From Dicyema japonicum (lineage: Eukaryota > Dicyemida > Rhombozoa > Dicyemidae), in the NCBI GenBank assembly GCA_011109175.1, contig RDEW01000003.1, positions 912,992 to 976,991 on the forward strand: DNA of 64,000 nt, written 5' to 3'. The position numbers and the translations under genes are program-made. This document shows positions 52,809 to 63,988 of the stretch, in pieces; within the stretch, counting starts at the first letter, position 1, and each line of letters begins with the position of its first letter. The notes beneath the pieces are model-generated. The model ran no database searches. It was not told the origin of the DNA and worked only from the letters and a program-made list of their open reading frames with translations.

Positions 52809-53413
52809 TTGAAAAATAATGTTAAAATCGCAAAAGCTAGATTTTCTTGTATCAGGATATATGTTTTCGAAATTCCAACAATTCAAAATTTATATTATAA
52901 ATTAGTTTTTCAAAAGTACTTCTCTGTCAGCTGTCAGTCGTCAGGGGAAACAGTCGCTCAATTATCTCAATTGTATTATTATGATTTTAAAGATGTAAAT
53001 TGCTTTATATTTAAAAATTCTTAAATTTGTATGTCTTTTTTTTGTGTTCAGCTATTCCTTGATATCGATTTTTTATGCATGAGCGATTTTCNTTCAAAAT
53101 TTATATTATAAATTAGTTTTTCAAAGTTACTTCTCTGTCAGTCGTCAGGGGAAACAGTCGCTCAATTATCTCAATTGTATTATTATGATTTTAAAGATGT
53201 AAATTGCTTTATATTTAAAAATTCTTAAATTTGTATGTCTTTTTTTGTGTTCAGCTATTCCTTGATATCGATTTTTTATGCATGAGCGATTTTCTGAGGT
53301 TCAAAAATAAGGTTTATAATAGTCTTTTTAATATCAAATCGAAATTAGAACATGAGTACAAACAGGTCTTCAATTTTGAAGAAATAAAAATTTTGATTTA
53401 TGCTAAAATATGA
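52809..53413 (+). CDS. Unrecognised gene split by an assembly gap
   Basis: Open segment MKNNVKIAKARFSCIRIYVFEIPTIQNLYYKLVF..SSGETVAQLSQLYYYDFKDVNCFIFKN, then a 22-nt GT..AG intron, then LFLDIDFLCMSDFLRFKNKVYNSLFNIKSKLEHEYKQVFNFEEIKILIYAKI and stop. The middle is present twice around the n at 53,092, so the true gene is shorter than the span. I do not recognise the family. The single clean tiny intron supports a real gene. Confidence 0.35.
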
Positions 53414-53602
53414 TTTTGCAGATCAATTTGAGGTTATGGACCTACAAAATTAAGTCCCCGAGTTGAAAGAGGTCAGAACATGAGTACAAACAGGTCTTCA
53501 ATTTTGAAGAAATAAAAATTTTGATTTATGCTAAAATATGATTTTGCAGATCAATTTGAAGTTATGGACCTACAAAATTAAGTCCCCGAGTTGAAAGAGG
53601 TC
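53347..53602 (+). repeat. 128-bp tandem duplication
   Basis: Two copies beginning AGAACATGAGTACAAACAGG, period 128, differing at one visible position (GAGG/GAAG). It includes the 3' end of the ORF at 53,231-53,413, so the end of that gene is duplicated. Confidence 0.8.
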
Positions 53603-53759
53603 AAAATTATATTTTCATATAACATTTTAATGATATTCTAGAGATCAAATCGATATGTCTATAAAATTTTACTCATTAATTGAAAAAAAATAATTATAAT
53701 ACAAAAGCTAACAGTTAGCAACTGCTGGATGCTTTCATAATTGAAAACGCATTTTCCCT

Positions 53760-54430
53760 TACGATTTGCAAGGAAATGCGCTCAATGAGCCAGCTCCTCT
53801 CTCCTATCGTTTTTCTGTTTTGCGATGAGCGAGCCGATCCAGTTTAGCAGCGTCATTGACCTGCTTCCAATTATTCCGGTCGTTGAGAGGTTGGAAAGAG
53901 AGAGAATATCGACACAGGTGGCGTCTTAGGCGAGGTACTTACCACTCTCCCATAAGAATAGAGTGGTTCCGTCCGGTCNATTTGCAAGGAAATGCGCTCA
54001 ATGAGCCAGCTCCTCTCTCCTATCGTTTTCTGTTTTGCGATGAGCGAGCCGATCCAGTTTAGCAGCGTCATTGACCTGCTTCCAATTATTCCGGTCGTTG
54101 AGAGGTTGGAAAGAGAGAGAATATCGACACAGGTGGCGTCTTAGGCGAGGTACTTACCACTCTCCCATAAGAATATAGTGGTTCCGTCCGGTCTTCGGTT
54201 GGCTCGAGCAAGTCCAAGAGGCTCTAATTGGACAGGAAATTTGGCCGTTTCAATTTCCCAAGGAATGACTCCATTGATAGCTGCGTGTCTACGACTCCTT
54301 CCAGCACTCCTCTGGCAGGAGAGAGCTTGAAGAATTTTCGCGTCGACCATTCCTTCACATCTACACCGATGGATCGTGCAAGCATCCATTCCGAGGCAGA
54401 CGGAAACTTCAATCCTAGTCACGTCGTCAT
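53760..54430 (-). mobile_element. Endonuclease-type retroelement fragment with false duplication
   Basis: Minus-strand reading: IEVSVCLGMDACTIHRCRCEGMVDAKILQALSCQRSAGR..RHAAINGVI, FPVQLEPLGLARANRRPDGTTIFLWESGKYLA, DATCVDILSL. About 212 bp (53,766-53,978) are repeated almost exactly after the n at 53,979. Confidence 0.65.
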
Positions 54431-54853
54431 CCAGTATTCAATGCTCGTTTCTCCACTCATAAAACTGTACTCTGCTTTAGAAAATTATTGAATGTAAAGC
54501 CTAGTAAAAAGACGCCCGTAGACCAGAAAGGTCGAGATGCTTTAATCCGATCAGTAGGCTAAGAGAACAACTTACTGGATGACGGACATTGTAAGTTTTA
54601 CTTCCAACCTAAATCCATTCGTTTTTCTTTCGGTTAAGTTGTGAAAGAACCTCATATGGTAACTTCCCGAGATAAATAATATCCGTAATATCGTTTATAT
54701 TCGTCGGTGTAAATCAATTTATCTTTTAAGCTTCGCAATCTGTTTGAGTAATCGGACACTTTGGTTTAGATTTCACTAAGTTCATAAGGGTTGCTACGGA
54801 ATTAAAAATATGGAATTTATTATCGAAGACTTTCGTTACTAAAGGCCATCTAC

Positions 54854-55141
54854 CTAGAGGTGGTTCTCCAAATCTTGGCTAGATAGTCGGAAAACTTTCG
54901 ATGCCCACTCAAGTTTGTCCTCCTTATTCACCTGGTCGATAGTCACCTGGAGAGATATGATATTTACTCTGCTCTCCGATCGAAAAATTGGATTGGGAAA
55001 TCTTGCATCAATTTCCCGTATGCCAAATAACCCGTGCACCACTCCGCCTACGTTGTCATTGTTCTGTCTATCGGATTCATTCGTAAATAGGTCCATAGAT
55101 AATGTTCCACTCTGATTAGTAAAAACAATCGTGTCCACCAC
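54854..55141 (-). CDS. Unrecognised ORF
   Basis: 95 codons of balanced composition (..DTIVFTNQSGTLSMDLFTNESDRQNNDNVGGVVHGLFGIREIDARFPNPIF..). Downstream frames at 54,600-54,850 also look protein-like (VTKVFDNKFHIFNSVATLMNLVKSKPKCPITQ; IYLGKLPYEVLSQLNRKKNEW). It could be a spliced gene or a LINE ORF1. I see no diagnostic motif. Confidence 0.3.
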   Translation of the reverse strand: MVDTIVFTNQSGTLSMDLFTNESDRQNNDNVGGVVHGLFGIREIDARFPNPIFRSESRVNIISLQVTIDQVNKEDKLEWASKVFRLSSQDLENHL

Positions 55142-55199
55142 CTCAAGAATTATTTAATTTTTTAAATAAATATCTAAAAAAAGAAATTTTATTTTAATA

Positions 55200-57490
55200 A
55201 ACAAAAAAGTTATTTGGTATGGCGAGGTTCCAATATGGCCTGCAGGCATTGAAGGGAGTTACCTCTAATGAATTTGAAATTTCAGCGTGGCGGCATGCAG
55301 TTCACCTGTTGTTGTGGTGGCGCCCGGTGCAAGTTGTGCACTAAAGAAAACCGTTAGAACTTCTCCACCCCTCTACGTCATTTGGAAGGATGGCCTAGCA
55401 ACATCAATTTGCTACTCCAGGCTGGCGACATCAATCCTAACCCGGGATTTGATTCCACGCTGGTCATTTTCAAACTCAATGTCAATTGAATCCGTAACAA
55501 AGTTCTTGAGCTACGTTCCATTTTGGACCGTCTGAAAGTGGACATTGCCATTATTCAGGAGTCTAAACTCTCCACGTCAGCCGCCACCCCACGTTTCCCT
55601 GGCTACAATATACTCCGATAGGATCGGACAAGAAGTCTCGGTGGAGGATTATTGACGTATGTCAGGGAGGGTCTTTTGTTCACCAATGTCACTCCGTTTA
55701 TATCTTCTCTTTACGAAGGAGATCCTATTCTGGAACAAATTTCTATCGAATTTCCGTTCTCACCTTCAAGACGTTATACACTGTAATAATTATATTCCAC
55801 CTTAGAGTTCGTAAACTTCGCTTATTCCAAAATATGTTCCTATAACTTATCGAAACTTTTTGAACAGAAAGATCTGGTATTATGCGGCGACATAAATACC
55901 AAACATAAACTTTGGATCAGGACACAATTAGCCGACAGTCGCGGCGAGTACATCCTATCCTTACTTAATGATTTGACTATCCTCAATGACCCGGAGGCTC
56001 ACACAAGGACCCTGACCCGCAGAAGGGACAGTCCAACATCCCCGGACCTCTCTCTTTGCTCTCCTTTTATGGTTCGATGTATTTCTTGGAATGTTCGTTT
56101 TGGTTTCTCAAGCGACCATAACTCATTGTGTTGAGACTTAGAAGTCCTGTTTGTTCACTGTGTTGTTCTACAAAGTTCAAAAATTATTTGAAGGCTGACT
56201 GTCGAGGTTTCATGGCTTATGTGGACAATAGTCTGCTTGACTTTACAATGGTTAATTGTACATTAGAGAAGACGGCCAAGATTCTGTCTGCTATCATTTT
56301 GAAAGCTGATAAACTATATATACCTGTCGCCTCTTACAAGAAGTTCAATCCAAGATTATCATCGCAAATTATGTCAGTCATCAAGAAACGAGATGCGCCG
56401 AAGAGAAAAAAACGAGCTTGATTCTGTTCAGAGGAGACTCCTAACGCAAAAGATTTTTAATTCCAACTTACATCCGAACATCAAGTTTTGGCTGGAAAAT
56501 TTCTTAACTGGGCAACGCGGAAGGGTCCGGATTGACAAAACCACTTCAAAATCAAGACTATTCCCCAATGGGGTCCCGCAAGGCTCCCCTCTGTCTCCTC
56601 TCTTATTTAACTTATTTCTACATGATTTACATACTATCAATGATCAGGACACCATGTATTTATCTTATGCGGACGACTTAATTATTGCTGCAAGGGACAA
56701 ATCTCCCTCCATGGCTGTGGCGGTGGTGTAGTCACATCTCAACCAGGTGTGTGACTGGCTATCTATGAATTTTCGGTCTATGTCTGCATCCAAGTTCACG
56801 CTATTTACTACGGACAGAAGATTTAAATGTGGACTTGAGGTATTTTTCGGAAAGATTCCCATCTTTTTTACACGAATTCAGAAGATCCTTGGAGTAAGTT
56901 TCGACTCTCTGATGACGCTTGCCAGTCATACGGAGGAGATGTTAACCATGGGTCTTCGAAAATGAAACGTCATAAAAGCAATCGTATAGAAGAGCCACTT
57001 CTCTCCCACTGCTTGTATCAGCAAAGTATCTCTTCAAGTTATTGCACCGACGATTGAATATGTCTGTTCTGCCTGGAGATTCGCCATTTCTACTACGAGG
57101 GTGGAGCGTGTGAATTCTCTCAGACGTAAGATCTTGACGCACATACAATCAGAATCCACATCCGTCCCCAGTCTGCTTTCAGATGAGGCGACGGTGAGAA
57201 ATGGCCAGGGTTTCCTACGTTTTTGCAAAAAACTGGGAAACCCATTCAAGGAAAAGGTGGCCCATGCAGAGGAATTTCGGTCGGTTATAAAAAAAGTGGT
57301 TTGAAGAGTGACGCCGTCATCAGTGGATACTCACTGCGAACTGGATTGTCTAGAAAGGACCCACACACAAGATAAAGAATAAAAGAAGTGAAGATCATTC
57401 CTTGGTTCTACGATTAGTTAAAATTAACTGTTCTTTACTTAAATAAATTGTGTGTCCTGCCTACAAACATTATGGCTTTCGTGAAAAGGC
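55200..57490 (+). mobile_element. APE-type LINE with 2A-like motif and SINE-shared 3' UTR
   Basis: Starts with an ORF containing Cys-rich QFTCCCGGARCKLCTKEN and a 2A-like GDINPNPG (55,424-55,447). The APE endonuclease follows (NVNSIRNKVLELRSILDRLKVDIAIIQESKLS, LVLCGDINTKHKLW, TILNDPEAHT, PDLSLCSPF, SSDHNSLC), then RT (FDSVQRRLL, IKFWLENFLTGQRGRVRI, NGVPQGSPLSPLLFNLF, YLSYADDLIIAARD, RIQKILGVSFDSL) and a C-terminal region ending VIKKVV at 57,304. The 3' UTR (57,305-57,490) resembles the 3' half of SINE family 1. Frame breaks show it is inactive here. Confidence 0.75.
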
Positions 57491-57529
57491 ACTTATTATT
57501 ATAAAAAAGTGCACACCAATTGAATTCCT

Positions 57530-57880
57530 ATGCAGAAGGAAGAGAATGCGCTTACGGAATGCGGTTGGGTCATCAGAAGACCAGACGACGAGCTTATGCA
57601 ATTTCTACAAGGCATATGGAGACTCCCTCTTGTAAATGTTCTAGTTGGATCAAAGGCGGAGGCTACTTCGCTTGTCCGACATGGTTTCAACATTTCTGAC
57701 TAACCAATAACATGCGAATAGCACAGAAAAGGTCCACTGAGGTGTTTAAACCGCAAACGCTATGGACACATATTTTCTTTGTAAGAGAGATGTCTCAGTT
57801 GCGTAAGGGAACACGACCTGACTGCGTGTGGAGAGACTCCATAGATCACAATGAATTGCATAAATTGTGAATCGTCCTCA
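57530..57880 (+). mobile_element. LINE C-terminal debris
   Basis: Broken frames such as KRYGHIFFVREMSQLRKGTRPDCVWRDSIDHNE resemble the post-RT tail of LINEs (GHxx..GR/TRP..W.D). Low information. Confidence 0.35.
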
Positions 57881-58089
57881 AATTTAGCTAGATATGGTGG
57901 ATGTCCCAGCCACCAAAAAGTCTGATCATAAGAGATTAACGTAAAACTATGGACAGCTGATAATAAACGATATTAGGAGAATGTAGACAGCAAAGAAGTT
58001 ACGTCAAAGACGTCACCAAAAATTAGTCGAAAATCGAATGAAGTCCCACCCAATCTATCAGAGAAGGTTTATACGGAAACATCAAAAAT

Positions 58090-58720
58090 TATGTCACAGC
58101 TTAACTATCTGTGTGCGATTACACAGATGGATTTAATGGAGATAGTAAGCTTGAATTTGAAAAAGCAAGGTCACCAAAATGTTGAAACAAGGACTTAAAA
58201 TAGTGCTAGTGAATACCCGATCCCTAAGGAAAAAACATAATGAATAGCACTACTTGCCAAGGGCTCCAAGATCGATATCTATGTAGTCAATGAGATGAAA
58301 TAAAGAAATCGAAGTGTAATAAATTGACGGGATACAATTCTGTGGACATTTTATGAAAGGTTTGAGCAGTTGCTGTAGGGGAACGACTATTTTCTTCCGC
58401 GACTGCCTCAGAATTCGTAATCCAAAAGTCTTTTGTCATTTATTGTGTGATTTTGTAATCATGGACGTTGTTGCGTGGGAATATGCATTACTGTTGGAGG
58501 TCTATACTCCAAGAATCTTGAGATTTGTTCTACAGATATCTCTGAGTTCTACAAGAATCCCTATACCATCTTAATTGGCGACCTTAATTCGAAGAATACT
58601 AGTTCTGGTTTGTGAAGACAAATCAGGATGGACGGCGTTTATAATTATTGTCTGATTCACGTGGCTTTGTGATCTCTTCATCAGATGACCGAAATCATTT
58701 TTCATATCATATTGAGAACA
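58090..58720 (+). mobile_element. LINE endonuclease fragment
   Basis: Reads LKIVLVNTRSLRKKHNE, the N-terminal APE motif (N-x-RSL), then broken pieces with IGDLNSKNTSSG near 58,570, the GDxN motif. 5' part of an APE-type LINE without its RT. Confidence 0.5.
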
Positions 58721-58885
58721 AACTTGGCGGATTCCTAGTATCGCCAGCTAATGTCCAAAACTATAGTTTTCTTGAGGTTCAACATATCACATTTAGATTG
58801 AGGTCACTTAGGGATTTTGATGTCTAATAATGGAAAAATTAAACGGACCGATATGAAAGGCTGAGGGTGAGAAGATTCATGTAAA

Positions 58886-59153
58886 AAATCCCTATTTTTG
58901 GAAATACTATCGGAAGATAATGTGTCCGAAGTTGGGGGCAGAAAAAAATTATATAAAATAAACCAGATGGGGGCATATGCATGACGAAGAAAACACCTTC
59001 GATATTCAGGGATCAGATAAAATCCCTATTTTTAAAAATACTATCGGAAGATAATGTGTCCGAAGTTGGGGGCAGAAAAAAATTATATAAAATAAACCAG
59101 ATGGGGGCATATGCATGACGAAAAAAACACTTTCGATATTCAGGGATCAGTTC
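58886..59153 (+). repeat. 134-bp tandem duplication
   Basis: AAATCCCTATTTTT..ACTATCGGAAGATAATGTG occurs at 58,887 and 59,021 with period 134 and only a few differences (TTGG/TTAA; GAAGA/GAAAA). Confidence 0.8.
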
Positions 59154-59208
59154 AAAAAAATTCAGGGTGTTGATCCGTCGAGTTTGACACCAAATGACAA
59201 AATAAATT

Positions 59209-59402
59209 GTGCCAATACATTTAAATACTCCGACGAGGAATATTCTCAAGAAATTTGGACGCCTGACTCTCTCAGAAGCAATTGTGTTCATATAATCGAT
59301 TTCCTGTGCCAATACAATTAAATACTGCGACGAGGAATATACTCAAGATATTTGGACGCCTGACTCTCTCAGAAGCAATTGTGTTCATATAATCGATTTT
59401 CT
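59209..59402 (+). repeat. 97-bp tandem duplication
   Basis: GTGCCAATACA.TTAAATACT..GACGAGGAATAT..TGACTCTCTCAGAAGC occurs twice, period 97, with scattered mismatches. The open frame (NKINCANTFKYSDEEYSQEIWTPDSLRSN) is preserved across both copies, hinting at an origin in coding sequence I do not recognise. Confidence 0.75.
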
Positions 59403-59474
59403 TGAATATCTTGAGAAAGAACTCAGTGACAATTATTTTGACAGGGATCAAAACTAAATAAATTAATTGGGATA

Positions 59475-60000
59475 ATGCTCATGTCATTCATAAATCTAAG
59501 GAATCCTATCAGTTCTTTAACACCTATCATATTCGATTCATTTCCTCATCATTTCTTAAATGAAAATAGTCTTTCCGAGTCAAGAGAAGAGATGTTTGAT
59601 TCAGTTGGCCAACCAGGATATTATTTAAATCATAATAAATTTGAATTAATTAACATCGATTTATAATTCCGAAAAAAGAACCGATAAGTTAGTAAAATGT
59701 TAGTAAACTCCGCAAGTACCCATTACATTGAACCTGTCCGCAATGGCACTGCAGACTGAAATAAAATTATTAATTACATGTTTTAGATGTCTGCGTGCTN
59801 CAGTTGGCCAACCAGGATATTATTTAAATCATAATAAATTTGAATTAATTAACATCAATTTATAATTCCGAAAAAAGAACCGATAAGTTAGTAAAATGTT
59901 AGTAAACTCCGCAAGTACCCATTACATTGAACCTGTCCACAATGGCACTGCAGACTGAAATAACATTATTAATTACATGTTTCACATGTCTGCGTGCTGC
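59475..60000 (+). other. Unresolved segment repeated around a gap
   Basis: A 63-codon ORF at 59,475-59,666 is followed by about 200 bp (59,600-59,799) present again right after the n at 59,800 with minor differences. From 60,000 to 60,870 the sequence is AT-rich with no supported gene. Confidence 0.3.
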
Positions 60001-60871
60001 TTCGAATAAAATTAAAACCTTCCATTGTATATAGGTTATTATTTTTGAGAACTAATGAACTACCATTTGTTTTTTTATGTCTATATTAAATATACTATCA
60101 TACGCCTCTAGATTATCGAATGTACCCCTGCACACGATGGGACTATATTATTAATATTATTATTAAAAATACACATCTAATTCAATCTCTTTGGAACTGG
60201 TTTTAAATGTTTGAGCAACTTTTATTCTGTTTGGAAAGTGACTACATAAATAAAAAAAACGTACAGGCGGATAAGTGATGTTAAATGTACAGCAAAATCG
60301 ATCGCGATGTATATCAGGGAATTGCATGTTTTCAAATTCCTATTAATTTAAAAATATATATAACAAGGTATCAATGGTAGCTGGAAAAGTAAGTTTGATT
60401 ACATATATCAAACTTTCATCTTCCCAACAGAAACTATAATAAGTAATATTCAATACAAAACAATCACATTCAGTTCAATGATAGAAAAATTGACACCAGG
60501 TACCAATGTAATGTTTTGAATTAATAAATCCAATATTCGAGAATCATATTTTAGGCCAGAATATATACAACTAAACAAATTTCTTAATAATTAATATGTA
60601 ATACAGAGTTTCACGATCTACTACCACTTCTTGACAATTTTTTTGTGTCAAAACGCAGAATGCAAGGTCTATGATAATGAATTTGAACATCTATAAGATA
60701 AAATACCAAAATGATGAATATAATAGTAACCACAAGAAAATAAAATTATTACATAAATTACTGAAGTTATAATTAATAATAATTTTATTAAATAAACTAT
60801 TTAATTAATAAATAAAATTAAAAAATAATTTAATAAAATTCATTTAATAAACGGGGTTTTCCGATTTGTGT

Positions 60872-60997
60872 AATAACTTTACCATAAAGTTTGATAAATT
60901 TGCCAAAATTTCTAATAAATTTTCCAAAATGTTTAATAACTTTGTCAAAATGTTTAAAAAATGTGTCATAAAGTTTAATAACTTTTTGAATAATGTT
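60872..60997. repeat. 21-bp tandem repeat, six units
   Basis: Six 21-bp units of the type AATAACTTTGTCAAAATGTTT, diverged between units. On the minus strand they keep an open frame of seven-residue repeats (KHFDKVI, KHFGKFI, RNFGKFI, KLYGKVI). Confidence 0.85.
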
Positions 60998-61499
60998 AAT
61001 TATAAACTGCGTATAAATCATTTTTAAGTGAATTCTGAAAAAGGACTATAAATGTAGCTATACAAGGACAGTTTAAGGATTATACGGGTACTATTTTCAA
61101 ACACGGAATTCGAAGTCTGTGTTGTTTCATTGCGCACTGCAAATGTAAAACGCACATTGTCACTCCAGAAGCTTATTTATTATAATCAATTCTCTGTTGT
61201 TTATTTGAAGCTATTCTTCATTATCCAAAATTGTCCTATTTCTATCTAGGAATTAAGATATGCGCATGACCTGATTTTGTTTTCGAGGACATCAATGATT
61301 GTTCTTAAACATGCTTTTGTTAAGAGAGTTGTCCCTTAAATGAACGAACAAAAAACAGACTTATTACATCAAATGGGAATGATGAGATTTAGACGATATC
61401 AAAAAATCAGGTTTTTCCATGACGATTGGAAAAAGTTCAACAAAGAGAGATTTTCTCAACAATAGCACTGAATAGACAAAAATCGGTATTTCTGAGATT

Positions 61500-62010
61500 G
61501 TTCATGTTACAAGACAAGTAAAAGTACGACTATACAATACTTTCGTTTTTTCCAAACTGCTCTACATCTCGGGAACGTGGGAACTAACTCGGACATGTGT
61601 TGATAACCTGAATGCTATCCAAAGAAAACAACTAAGTACTCTACTTTGTATACACTATCCAATCGTGATAAAAAGCGAAACTTATACACAGCTTGCTAGT
61701 CGGAGCATCTGGAAAAAATTATTACAAGAACTTCGATCTAAAACATGCTAAAATAGCATTAGTAGACGCTAATGATAAAAAAAAGTTTCCGANGAACGTG
61801 GGAACTAACTCGGACATGTGTTGATAACCTGAATGCTATCCAAAGAAAACAACTAAGTACTCTACCTCGTATACACTATCCAATCGTGATAAAAAGCGAA
61901 ACTTATACACAGCTTGCTAGTCGGAGCATCTGGAAAAAATTATTACAAGAACTTCGATCTAAAACATGCTAAAATAGCATTAGTAGACGCTAATGATAAA
62001 AAAAGTTTCC
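61500..62010 (+). mobile_element. LINE C-terminal fragment duplicated around a gap
   Basis: Reads VKVRLYNTFVFSKLLYISGTWELTRTCVDNLNAIQRKQLSTLLCIHYPIVIKSETYTQLA, the post-RT region of LINEs (LYN.....L.Y.SGTWELT). About 200 bp recur after the n at 61,793. From 62,020 to 62,560 no gene is visible. Confidence 0.6.
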
Positions 62011-62589
62011 GAAAATCATAATCTTGTAAGAGCGTGGAGATGTCTAGCAGACCGGATTATCTGAGGGTGGTTCTTTGACAATTGAATCATAGGAGAAAGC
62101 CCTGAGAATGTCTGTTAAAGTAACTACAATTTCCCTACCGTAAAATAAGGTCATATTTTAATTTGACAGTAAAATTAGGTCAACCCTTGAAGTGATCATA
62201 CATGATATTTGATGACAATAGATACATTGGTGTCATACTTTTATTCGGAACCAAATGTGGATGCCATTAGTGGATACTGTCCTTAATCTTTTTCTTTGTA
62301 ACTATCAGGAACCGTGGAGGTATAGACATATTCCTTAATGATCCGGATGGCCGAACTAAATAACTGTTTTTAAAAAAGAAAGAGTTCCCTGAGAGCAATG
62401 AGAATGGAAGAAAACTTGTCTTAAACGACTAGCAGTTATTCATCAACTGCTTAGTTGAGTTCTATCCATGTGACGAAATTGGGAATTTTCTGACGATGAA
62501 TATAATAATAGCATTCTCGTTCGTTCTCTGTACTGTTGCTATACTGTTATGATGAAAAACTCGAATAATAAAAATGGAAACGTCTCAGT

Positions 62590-63575
62590 TGTGCTTAATG
62601 TTAAAAATTAAACCCTTGGAATTATCAAGGTTGCAAATATAATCTCTGACTTGGATTCCGCGGCTGTGGCCAGAGTGACCCGACGTTTTACGGGGAATTT
62701 GTATTCTGCTTTAACTACCCATAAGATGCTAGCTTATTTAAATAGATCTCAATGCAAAGTTGCCTTTGGGGATAATAAACACAAACTTACAATAACTAAG
62801 TTGCCACCTTCGCAAATTGGATTAAACAATTTACCAACGTGGATAGAACATGAGGAGCTTAATGAATTTTTAGCTACTATCAGAGTTAAATATTAAACGA
62901 TTTGAAAAACGTGGAGAAAGATTACCTTTGGCAAAACTAATAATAGAAAACCGTGGAGAAGTGCTCTCTTTGGAGAACTTGGAATTAAAATTTGTTTCTC
63001 ACAAGTCAGCTGAATGGTTTAAAAAACCTGAAATCAAATGCGTTCGCTACCAGTTATTCTTCATATTGCGCGTTTCTGTAAAATGTTGAAAGATGTTTGA
63101 TTTGCTCAGGAAACCACAGATGGTCGGAGTGTCAATTTGACTTAAAGAATAGTAAAATTTCATAAACTGTGGATCAACTGACCACATGGCTAACTACGGA
63201 GGTTGCTCTTGTGCAAAAGCAGCTAATAAACTCAAGATGGATGAATTCTTACCTCAAAGTAATTTTCGCATTTAAAGTGTTGCTAAAGGAAGTAATGTTG
63301 CCAGGAAGTTCAGTGACAATAAAGATTCGACCAAGCTAACTCGAACAGCATGGAATCCGATTACTCCTAGGAAATCGACCTCGGATTTTGGAATGCAGAC
63401 TAATGGACCACCAGTGTCCTCTGTTGACTGTGGGTCCCAAACACAGTCAGTAAGTCAATCAACCAATCCAAAAAATCCGAATGGACGGGAATATCCCACG
63501 GTAGACAAAAATATTCAGGAAGAGGAACGTTTTCATAATATTGTTGACAATTATCTAAAAATGTTAAAAACATAA
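62590..63575 (+). mobile_element. LINE ORF1 (gag-like) with zinc knuckle
   Basis: Reads LDSAAVARVTRRFTGNLYSALTTHKMLAYLNRSQ..KLTITKLPPSQIGLNNLPTWIEHEELNEF, then after a frame change CLICSGNHRWSECQFD near 63,095, a CX2CX3HX4C knuckle of the kind in jockey/I ORF1 proteins (C..C.GNH....C), and a Ser/Pro/Asn-rich C-terminal part ending KMLKT at 63,575. These are RNA-binding chaperones in LINE particles (family knowledge). No RT follows before the window ends. Confidence 0.55.
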
Positions 63576-63754
63576 CAAGAACAAAGAAGGATGCTGAGTT
63601 TTTACGTGGCCTGGTAGCGCTCCTATGAAGAGAGGACAGCCACCAAATAAATCAGATATAACTAGGATTAGAGAGTCACTCCGGGTTACAAAAATTCCCA
63701 AAACGTTTAAAATATATAGCAATGCTTTTTCGGTAATGTTCCCAGTTATATTTG

Positions 63755-63988
63755 TCAGATCATAGCGTACAGAGCAGGCTTGACCTCTAATGGAGCTACG
63801 TTGAGTTTATTAAGGATTGGTAGACGATCAATAACAAAATCACTTAACGTAATCGGTCGTTCCAAAAATTGATGAACAGATTCAGATATTAACGCCATTC
63901 CCAAATGATCCCAGGCACTTAGAAAATAGTGATTCGGGGTCGAGGACATCACAACAGAAAACCCGGAAGACACAGACATATCTTTCAA
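63755..63988 (-). CDS. Unrecognised open frame at the window edge
   Basis: Protein-like ORF (SSTPNHYFLSAWDHLGMALISESVHQFLERPITLSDFVIDRLPILNKLNVAPLEVKPALYAMI, stop near 63,755) open to the window's right edge. Composition suggests real coding sequence, either the 3' end of a gene entering from the right or part of a retroelement. I cannot name the family. Confidence 0.3.
   Translation of the reverse strand: MKDMSVSSGFSVVMSSTPNHYFLSAWDHLGMALISESVHQFLERPITLSDFVIDRLPILNKLNVAPLEVKPALYAMI

Noticed and set aside
60872-60997. CRISPR-like array
   Set aside because: Units are contiguous and diverged with no spacers, and the genome is eukaryotic.
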